Shown piece after piece: positions 54,519-60,474 of a stretch of 60,474 nt of DNA. The stretch is from Desulfomonilaceae bacterium. Its GTDB lineage: Bacteria; Desulfobacterota; Desulfomonilia; Desulfomonilales; Desulfomonilaceae. How positions within the stretch are numbered: position 1 is the stretch's first letter; the number at the start of each line of letters is the position of its first letter. A model generated the notes under the pieces. It worked only from the letters and a program-made list of their open reading frames with translations, had not been told where the DNA came from and did not search any database. The stretch lies in contig JAVHLK010000022.1 of NCBI GenBank assembly GCA_031082285.1, positions 1 to 60,474 on the forward strand, in the 5' to 3' direction. A program made the position numbers and the translations under genes.

Positions 54519-56398
54519 CTCAAAGGAAACCAGGCGGCCTTCTTGTAGCTTCCAGTGCGGACGAATCATTTCCAGGAGTCTGCTCCCATGCCTCAATTCC
54601 CACGGAAGCTCTTATTCGTAAGGTCTTTTGGATTCTAGGCGCTTCGTGTGGAGCGATTCTCGCGTACACTACACGTCACTTTGTGAACGGCGATGCGATC
54701 GCATATGTAGACATGGCTGAAGCCTTTCGCCTCGGCGAGTGGGCCGATTTGGTCAATCTCACCTATGCGCCGGGTTATTCCGTCCTATTGGGAATCTTAC
54801 GCTCCATCGTACCGGACGCGAACGAGTTCTATTTGGCAAAGGTGCTCAACTTTCTTTGCTTTCTGGGGGCCATGGCAGCCTGCGATCTGTTTATGAATCG
54901 TTTAAGAATCTTCCTTCGACGCGGTTCCCACGAATCGACTCTTGAGGGATGGAGATTTGGATCCTCACCCCCGGCAACTGCTCGGACGAAGCACGGCACC
55001 TGTGCCCTTCCTGTCGAGAGGGGAACCCATGAGCGCAACAGTTGCCTCTCTCAAGGGGTGGAAGTATCGAATTGCACGTCGCTGCCGATGTCGGTAATTT
55101 TGGCGATCGGTTATTCAGCGTTTCTCGTTGCCGCTTTGGTCTGGGTTAAGATTCAAATTATCACTCCGGATCTCCTGGTATTCACGTTTGTTTTACTGTG
55201 CGGCACTTCTCTGTTAATGATCCGACGCGAACCGGAGAGGTTTGTTCATTTCGGCTCCCTCGGTTTGTTCATCGGGTTAGGATACATTTTCAAGACGTTC
55301 TTTTTCCCATTTTCCGCAGTCTTTTTCCTGGTTTCCGCACTCTGCTGCCGGTCCTTGCGAGCGGCGGCCCCCCGGCTCATGTTTGGAATGGCCGTAATGC
55401 TCGTTGTCAGTGCTCCAGTGGTGATTGCTCAATCCATGAAGGCGGGCCGACTCTCGTTCGGCGAGTCGGGAAGCTACAATTACACCCAATTTGTGGCCGG
55501 ACGCGGTGAGCGTATTCATCACCCCGAGGTCCTCCACAGAAATCCGGACGTGCTCTGGTACAACCATGGGAAGATTACGACCATTCCGAACAGGGTCGAT
55601 CCGGCCTATTGGGGTCTCGGGACAAGACCGGCTCTGGATCTCCATGCCCAGGCTGCAGCCATATGGAAGAACCTTAAGGACATGCTGGGGAGAATCTTCA
55701 TGCCTACGGCTGCAATCCTCATCTGGTTTTGCGCGCAGTGGTGGGGCAACGGCATTTCCAGGAGCCGATTCTTGCCGCCTTCTCTTGGTGTCATTCTGCT
55801 GATGGTCGCGGCTGCCGGCTCGTTGATGTATTGTCTCGTCGTCATGGAGATACGTTATGTCGCTCCGTTCGTTTTCCTCGGGTTCGTGGCGCTTACCGTG
55901 CTGCCCCGTTACCGGTCCGAGGCGGAGATAGGACAACGGAGAGTTCTTGTCCACGCCGGGCTCTTGGTCATTTTCTTTCTCGGGACCTTGGCTCACTCCA
56001 TGGTCGATCAGACGGTCAGGGCTCAGTATACCTTCGCCGGCAAGAGATCACACCGCGAACTGTTTCTGGAAGCGGAAGCAATGAGGGAATTCCTGCTCTC
56101 GCGTAAGCTGGTAAAGGGCGACACGGTCGCCATAGTCAGTCCATTCTCTAAGAGATTCATCTGGGCGTCTCGCGCCGGCCTGAGAATAAGAGCGGAACTG
56201 ACAAACGGGGCGGCATTTCTGGAATACGGAAACGCCGAGAGAGAAGCGGCCCTGGCGGCATTGACGAGAGCAGGGTTCAAGGCCGTCGTATCCACCAGTC
56301 CGCTTTGCGCAGATATCGGGAGTGACGGCTGCGTCAAGGTGCCTGGAACAAGGAACTATTTCGTTCAGTTTTTGAACACCGAAATGGAAGATAGGTGA
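54515..56398 (+). CDS. GT-C type (GT39/ArnT-like) membrane glycosyltransferase
   Basis: A 627-residue polytopic protein with roughly ten or more hydrophobic segments. The first periplasmic loop carries an acidic motif (HFVNGDAIAYVDMAEAFRLGEW) and then TYAPGYSVLLGILRSI, as in polyprenyl-phosphate-dependent GT-C enzymes of the PMT/ArnT superfamily. About residues 135-190 form a low-similarity insert with charged residues. The last 120 residues look like a soluble periplasmic domain. It would transfer a sugar from a lipid carrier to a surface glycan or lipid. The ATG lies in the ATGA overlap with the SGNH gene, so the pair is coupled. Confidence 0.8.
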   Translation: MTQRKPGGLLVASSADESFPGVCSHASIPTEALIRKVFWILGASCGAILAYTTRHFVNGDAIAYVDMAEAFRLGEWADLVNLTYAPGYSVLLGILRSIVPDANEFYLAKVLNFLCFLGAMAACDLFMNRLRIFLRRGSHESTLEGWRFGSSPPATARTKHGTCALPVERGTHERNSCLSQGVEVSNCTSLPMSVILAIGYSAFLVAALVWVKIQIITPDLLVFTFVLLCGTSLLMIRREPERFVHFGSLGLFIGLGYIFKTFFFPFSAVFFLVSALCCRSLRAAAPRLMFGMAVMLVVSAPVVIAQSMKAGRLSFGESGSYNYTQFVAGRGERIHHPEVLHRNPDVLWYNHGKITTIPNRVDPAYWGLGTRPALDLHAQAAAIWKNLKDMLGRIFMPTAAILIWFCAQWWGNGISRSRFLPPSLGVILLMVAAAGSLMYCLVVMEIRYVAPFVFLGFVALTVLPRYRSEAEIGQRRVLVHAGLLVIFFLGTLAHSMVDQTVRAQYTFAGKRSHRELFLEAEAMREFLLSRKLVKGDTVAIVSPFSKRFIWASRAGLRIRAELTNGAAFLEYGNAEREAALAALTRAGFKAVVSTSPLCADIGSDGCVKVPGTRNYFVQFLNTEMEDR

Positions 56399-56496
56399 TC
56401 GAGTCGCGTCTTGGTCGCCTGCTACACATGAAATGTGGTTGTGAGTTTCACTGGGACAACGGATTGTTGCCCCAACATGGATGGCTGCCGTATGCC

Positions 56497-57240
56497 CTAC
56501 AGGTACCTTTTCTTGATCACCATCAAGTCTTGAAATGCCACGAGATAATCTCTCGGCCGTATTTTTGACCCTGAGCGTTCCGTCCATTCTTTGAGTGGTG
56601 ACTCGTATATGAGTCTTTCAGGGGAATCGGCCAAACCGTTCCGATGAGCCTTAACCATCCTCGCAATCAATTCGACATCCAACAGCCATCGGCTTATAAA
56701 CGGTTCCTCGAACAGAGCGACCGTGTTTGGAGTTGCACGAAATAACTTGGCACCGCATTGCGTGTCGTACACGGGGAGTTTCAGCACCATCGAGATAACA
56801 GTGGCCGCGATCCGGCCGAAATAATGTCTCAACGGTGACCGGCAAATTGTCCTGCCAAGCATTCTCACCCGTGACCCGATAACCATTTGGAGAGTAGGCA
56901 GGTTGTCCAAGATGTCGCGGAAGAGGAGCAACTCATCAAGAGGCGCAGCCAGATCGGCGTCCCACATTCCCACGTAGCGGAAACCGGCGACGGATGTGTT
57001 GAGTACGCCTTGTCTCACCGCCTCTGCCTTGCCGGAGTTATCATGCAACTCGTGTATGACTACTTGCTTTGGGGCTTGAGCGTGGACGTCGGCGAGGACC
57101 TCGGAGGTTTCATCAGTGCTCCCGTCGTTGACGAACACGAAAGTCACGGTAGTGTTCGCACGACAGAATTCGAGAAAAGTCGATCCGTCCAGGCGTCGAG
57201 CTTCATTGTAGCACGGAACGACGACCACGATGTCTTTCAT
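56497..57240 (-). CDS. Family 2 glycosyltransferase (DPG synthase-like)
   Basis: A 247-residue GT-A enzyme. KDIVVVVPCYNEARRLDG opens the fold, VNDGSTDETSEVLADV binds the nucleotide sugar, GMWDADLAAPLDEL holds the D-x-D metal site, and GSRVRMLGR continues the domain. The closest style is dolichyl/polyprenyl-phosphate beta-glucosyl- or mannosyltransferases, which would supply the lipid-linked sugar used by a GT-C enzyme such as the one encoded next door. A longer frame exists, but the ATG at 57240 overlaps the methyltransferase stop (ATGA) and begins the conserved domain. Confidence 0.88.
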   Translation of the reverse strand: MKDIVVVVPCYNEARRLDGSTFLEFCRANTTVTFVFVNDGSTDETSEVLADVHAQAPKQVVIHELHDNSGKAEAVRQGVLNTSVAGFRYVGMWDADLAAPLDELLLFRDILDNLPTLQMVIGSRVRMLGRTICRSPLRHYFGRIAATVISMVLKLPVYDTQCGAKLFRATPNTVALFEEPFISRWLLDVELIARMVKAHRNGLADSPERLIYESPLKEWTERSGSKIRPRDYLVAFQDLMVIKKRYL

Positions 57241-58013
57241 ATACTGCCCTGTTCCTTGCGCAGCAACGCCATCAGGCTGACGCCGAAAACGAACGGCGAA
57301 CGGCGTCGACCCTTGAGAGCACTGGTCAGGAACCTCCCCTCCCAAGAGAACGTCTTGGCAAGGAGGCCGTTAAGGAAATGCGGGGGCAAACTGAGATCGG
57401 TTCCGGCCAAACCATATTCTCGATTCCGACACCTTGTCACCGTTCTCACAATCCTCACGATCGGATAAAGAAAGGTATTGAAATACGAGATGAAAATCAA
57501 TGAAGCAGGCAGACTAGAGCACAGTTCCTCCAAGTCCGACAATTCATAGCGGCGATAGTGACCGTGATGTACATCGTGCGGGCTCCACAAAGACATGTCA
57601 GCCGGGACCGTCAGCAGTATATGCCCCTTTGGCTTGACGTGATTGAGCAAATTGACCAGGAATTCCCTGTCGAACGCAACATGCTCAAGAACATCCAGCA
57701 GGAGCAACAGATCCGTGAGCCCCCCCAGCTCTTCCATGTCTCCCTGTGCACTTCCGCAGATGAATTTTGTTTCCGGAAATCGTTTCTTGGCGAGCTCGAT
57801 ACCTTCCGCAGAATCATCCAAACCCGTGCATGCGTAGTGCCTTGCCAATACACCCAGATTGCCGCCGGTCCCGCATCCGACATCGACAATGTGAAAGTCC
57901 TTCGATGGCGGCGCGATCTGAAACACCACCCGTCTGATTATCTCCCGCCTGCCGACAAACCACCAGTGCTTGTCCTCGATGTTCGCGTGTAGTTCAAATT
58001 GCTCCGGTGTCAT
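57237..58013 (-). CDS. Class I SAM-dependent methyltransferase
   Basis: A 258-residue enzyme with motif I VDVGCGTGGNLGVLARH, the acidic residue ending strand 2 (CTGLDDSAEGIELAKKRF) and motif post-I/IV LLLLDVLEHVAFDREFLVNLL. The N-terminal HWWFVGRREIIRRVV is common in methyltransferases encoded beside polyprenyl-phosphate GT2 genes. The helical C-terminal part (SYFNTFLYPIVRIVRTVTRCRN) could touch the membrane. Substrate unknown, perhaps a glycolipid or glycan precursor. Coupled to the GT2 gene by a four-base overlap. Confidence 0.9.
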   Translation of the reverse strand: MTPEQFELHANIEDKHWWFVGRREIIRRVVFQIAPPSKDFHIVDVGCGTGGNLGVLARHYACTGLDDSAEGIELAKKRFPETKFICGSAQGDMEELGGLTDLLLLLDVLEHVAFDREFLVNLLNHVKPKGHILLTVPADMSLWSPHDVHHGHYRRYELSDLEELCSSLPASLIFISYFNTFLYPIVRIVRTVTRCRNREYGLAGTDLSLPPHFLNGLLAKTFSWEGRFLTSALKGRRRSPFVFGVSLMALLRKEQGSI

Positions 58014-59076
58014 CGCTCTTTGTAGATTCGCAATAGTGCGAGAATGGCTGTTTTCGTGTCATATGCGTTTGCAGAGACTTGTATCGGATCACCATTGCAT
58101 ACGAGTAAGAAACGCACTACTGCCGGAGCGATCCGTAAATAGGGAAACATTGGAGAGCGACACGACCACTGCGGTGAAACTCAACGGATTGACGGCCGCT
58201 TGTTTTGCCTTGCGTCTACCGGACGAGCGTCTCGCCTTCCGGAAGCGACGTCCCCAGTGGGCTCGGCATTGGTTCCCGAGGCGTTACTCCCATCAAACTT
58301 GGGCAGAGAGCCTCAGTGCGTCCACTTCTTGGCCTTTTTCAGGCGTTCACTACTCGAAAGAAGGCCTTGTACGGCTGGTATTATACTGTTCCAAAGGATA
58401 TTGAGCAAGGTTATTCCAGAAATGAATCATGCGACTGGACGGCCGACCTTGAGACGAACCCGTGCAATATGATTCCTGCCAGACTGCTCTCGCTTCCTGG
58501 ACTATGAAGGAATGTCCCGTCGATTTCGGGCTTGACGAAGCTGAAACGTTTTAGGATCTGAGGTGGGACCCTTTTCCCTCAACATGGCAAACCAGGGCTT
58601 CTCGAAACTCTCGCAATACCTTGTTGCAGGATGATTACTTTGCCGGGTGCGCTTGGAGAAGCGCCTTGACTCCGGGCGATTCACAAACCACGCCTCACAA
58701 GGGACAACGTTCCTATCAGGTGTTCTTTCAATGATGAGACAGTCTCTCTGTTCCACCCTCATCACCAGTTTCAAGAATTCCGTCGCAACCTCATCGGTCT
58801 CCATGTCCTGAGCCGGACCCGGCACGAACCCCACAATTTCGTTGACCAACCCTTTCGTTCTATTTATACCCTATGTCCATAACCGGTCCTCCCTCGGCAA
58901 ACAGGCTTTCGCAAGCGCGATGTAAACCGTCCGACGACCGGCCACGAGGGTTTCCTCGTTGTCATCCGTCCGATTTCACGTTCGTTGTTTCCGACAAGAG
59001 ATCGCGGCGCTCATGAGCCTTTCTGCACCCATTTTCTTGTAGGGAACACAACGCATTCGATAGAGAGGTACCAGGG
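58014..59076. other. 1-kb region without a supported gene
   Basis: Short open frames exist on both strands (for example 58205-58507 plus and 58502-58849 minus, about 100-115 residues each), but none has a good ribosome-binding site, signal peptide or known motif. The plus frame contains a protein-like stretch (KALYGWYYTVPKDIEQGYS). This may be decayed sequence between two glycan gene sets. Confidence 0.4.
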
Positions 59077-60387
59077 TTGAAGGCTCGTGCAGTCTCGATC
59101 AAAAAACTTTGCTTATGGACCGCGGCGATGGTTCCTACCCTATTGTTGCTGGAACTGTCCGGGTTTGTGGCATGTGAGAATTTCATTCCGGCAAGGATCA
59201 GGTCGAGGGCCGCGGCAGGAACCGCAGGATTTCACATCACTCAGGGAGCCAACGCTACAGCGCACATGTCGAGTTCCTCCCGCCTTGATGTTCAAGGAGT
59301 CTCCGAAAATCTACCGGATGACGGCCCTACCATATTTCACCCCGTTTTGGGATGGGATTATCCTCCAAACGTGAAGTACACCGGTCTTGACGGCATATCG
59401 TATCGACAAGGTCCTCTGGGAGAAAGGCGTACATGTACGAATTTCCCATCAACTTCAGTAAGCTCCTACGGGGATTCATTCACGTACTGCAACGAAGTAT
59501 CTGATGAACACACCTGGCAGACATTCTTGGGAAGAAAGATTGGGTCGAATGTGTTGAATTTCGGGGTAGGCGGATACGGAACGGATCAGGCTTACCTGAG
59601 ATACAAGCGTAACGGCTCATTCGGTGAGCACATTGTCATGCTCTGCATATTACCGGAGAACATAAACCGTATCGTCAATATCTTTCGCCCCTTTTACAAC
59701 TACCACTATGATGATCCGTTGCGTCTTACCAAACCTCGTTTTGTCCTGAATGGAAACGGTTTCAGGCTGATTGAGAACCCGATTTCGCGTAGTACCGATC
59801 TGTGGAAACTTCATGATCGTCAGTTTCTTGAGAAACTCGGCGAGATGGATTACTGGTATCGTCTTGACCGGGATCTGCCTCGACTGGGGCCACCATATCT
59901 GCTTTCATTTATAGCCTGGCGGAAACCGATTCTGGAGCAACTCAAATTGCGCTTAAGGTGCGTAACGGGCATTAGGTTCCATGCCCGTTACCCTTGGAGT
60001 CTGTTCGACGAAGTTGAGCCGTTCGGTATTCTGTGCCACATCGTGGACAACTTCGTTCAGACTGCAAGAGACCGAGGAGCAGAACCGATAATAGTCATCA
60101 TGCCTCAATCGGACTTTGTCCGAGAATTGCAGGAGTGCGGCATCAACCGTGCAGGTAAGCTCGTCGCGTACCTGGAATACAGAAACTATGCGTTCGTGGA
60201 TCTGGTTCAGGCCATGGCCGCCATTGGTCCGACTCGAGACCAGTTGGACCAATGGTACGACGGACATGCCACCCCTGAAGGAAACCGAATCACCGCAGAC
60301 CTTATGTTCCGGAATCTTGTGAGAATGAAAAGCCTGGACAGCGGTCGGCGCGGGCAGCGTCCTACAACGGTTGATTCTGAGCACTAA
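59077..60387 (+). CDS. Membrane-anchored SGNH-hydrolase-like protein
   Basis: A 436-residue protein starting at TTG, eight bases after GAGAGG. N-terminal signal anchor (KKLCLWTAAMVPTLLLLELSGFVA), then an exported SGNH domain: nucleophile block SSYGDSFTYCNEVSD (about 130-144), VLNFGVGGYGTDQAYLRYKR, and the Asp-His pair in WYDGHATPEGNRITADLM near the C-terminus. It resembles the 53.2-kb gene in layout but not closely in sequence. Probable role in acyl modification of an exported glycan. Its stop codon abuts a family B repeat. Confidence 0.82.
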   Translation: MKARAVSIKKLCLWTAAMVPTLLLLELSGFVACENFIPARIRSRAAAGTAGFHITQGANATAHMSSSSRLDVQGVSENLPDDGPTIFHPVLGWDYPPNVKYTGLDGISYRQGPLGERRTCTNFPSTSVSSYGDSFTYCNEVSDEHTWQTFLGRKIGSNVLNFGVGGYGTDQAYLRYKRNGSFGEHIVMLCILPENINRIVNIFRPFYNYHYDDPLRLTKPRFVLNGNGFRLIENPISRSTDLWKLHDRQFLEKLGEMDYWYRLDRDLPRLGPPYLLSFIAWRKPILEQLKLRLRCVTGIRFHARYPWSLFDEVEPFGILCHIVDNFVQTARDRGAEPIIVIMPQSDFVRELQECGINRAGKLVAYLEYRNYAFVDLVQAMAAIGPTRDQLDQWYDGHATPEGNRITADLMFRNLVRMKSLDSGRRGQRPTTVDSEH

Positions 60388-60454
60388 GTACGCCATTTCA
60401 TAAGTACGGTCGCATTTACAGGCACCGTCTCCCCGGCGCAGGCCGGGGTCCAGA
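60387..60454. repeat. Dispersed repeat, family B, second near-identical copy
   Basis: AGTACGCCATTTCATAAGTA, then CGGTCGCATTTACAGGCACC and CCCCGGCGCAGGCCGGGGTC. It differs at only a few positions from 21728-21796 and, like that copy, begins at a gene's stop codon. The sequence to the window end (60455-60474) may continue a further GC-rich arm. Confidence 0.75.
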
Positions 60455-60474
60455 AAAGCAAGACTGGGCCCCGG

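Noticed and set aside
58200-58849. Small open frames as transposase remnants
   Set aside because: No transposase motif, inverted terminal repeats or target duplication could be seen.

Overview
The window looks like a chromosomal segment of an anaerobic, sulfate-metabolising deltaproteobacterium (Desulfobacterota; a Desulfomonile- or Syntrophobacter-like lineage is my guess). The evidence is a dissimilatory-type sulfate adenylyltransferase, an anaerobe-style nif operon with two PII-like genes between nifH and nifD, a Gram-negative KDO/LPS-transport block, a sigma-54 gene in the classical lptB-rpoN-hpf-ptsN order, and a high-GC genome with many intergenic palindromic repeats. No rRNA, tRNA, CRISPR array or intact transposase gene was recognised.

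Layout. 1-4.1 kb (minus): RND efflux permease (cut by the window edge) with its membrane-fusion protein. 4.4-5.1 kb: an atypical response-regulator receiver protein. 5.5-11.3 kb (plus): carB, an FMN-dependent glutamate-synthase-like protein behind a promoter carrying three palindromic operators, and a small unknown protein. 11.4-13.6 kb (minus): a small secreted Cys-rich protein and a PiT phosphate transporter with its DUF47 partner. 14.5-26.2 kb (plus): nitrogen fixation block nifA, then nifH-nifI1-nifI2-nifD-nifK-[2Fe-2S] ferredoxin-nifE-nifN-nifB. A near-perfect sigma-54 promoter precedes nifH. NifA plus the RpoN encoded 33 kb downstream would drive it; NifI1/NifI2 would adjust nitrogenase activity after translation.

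26.2-31.9 kb (minus): a compact RiPP locus of lasso-peptide type. In transcription order it has a PqqD-like leader-binding protein (B1), a transglutaminase-like leader protease (B2), an asparagine-synthetase-like macrolactam synthetase (C), a 60-aa precursor with the lasso leader signature, an HPr-kinase-like peptide kinase and a B12-binding radical SAM enzyme joined to the kinase by a TAATG stop/start overlap. The radical SAM tailoring enzyme and the unusual predicted core make this the most interesting part of the window.

32.1-41.8 kb: a small unknown protein, sat with a terminator, a LysM/M23 lipoprotein, a secreted coiled-coil Ala/Pro-rich protein, a membrane-anchored protein with carboxypeptidase-regulatory-like domains, a small secreted protein coupled to a YqeC-type selenium-hydroxylase accessory protein, glycerate 2-kinase and a Cys-rich miniprotein. 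41.9-51.3 kb (plus): purC, pyrG, a fused kdsA-kdsC gene, lptC, lptA, lptB, rpoN, hpf and ptsN, a block for nucleotide synthesis, LPS precursor synthesis and export, and nitrogen/stress control. 51.4-60.4 kb: a second B12-type radical SAM protein and a surface-glycan set (two membrane-anchored SGNH-hydrolase-like proteins, a GT-C glycosyltransferase, a GT2 glycosyltransferase and a methyltransferase). At least three families of dispersed palindromic repeats occupy the intergenic spaces.
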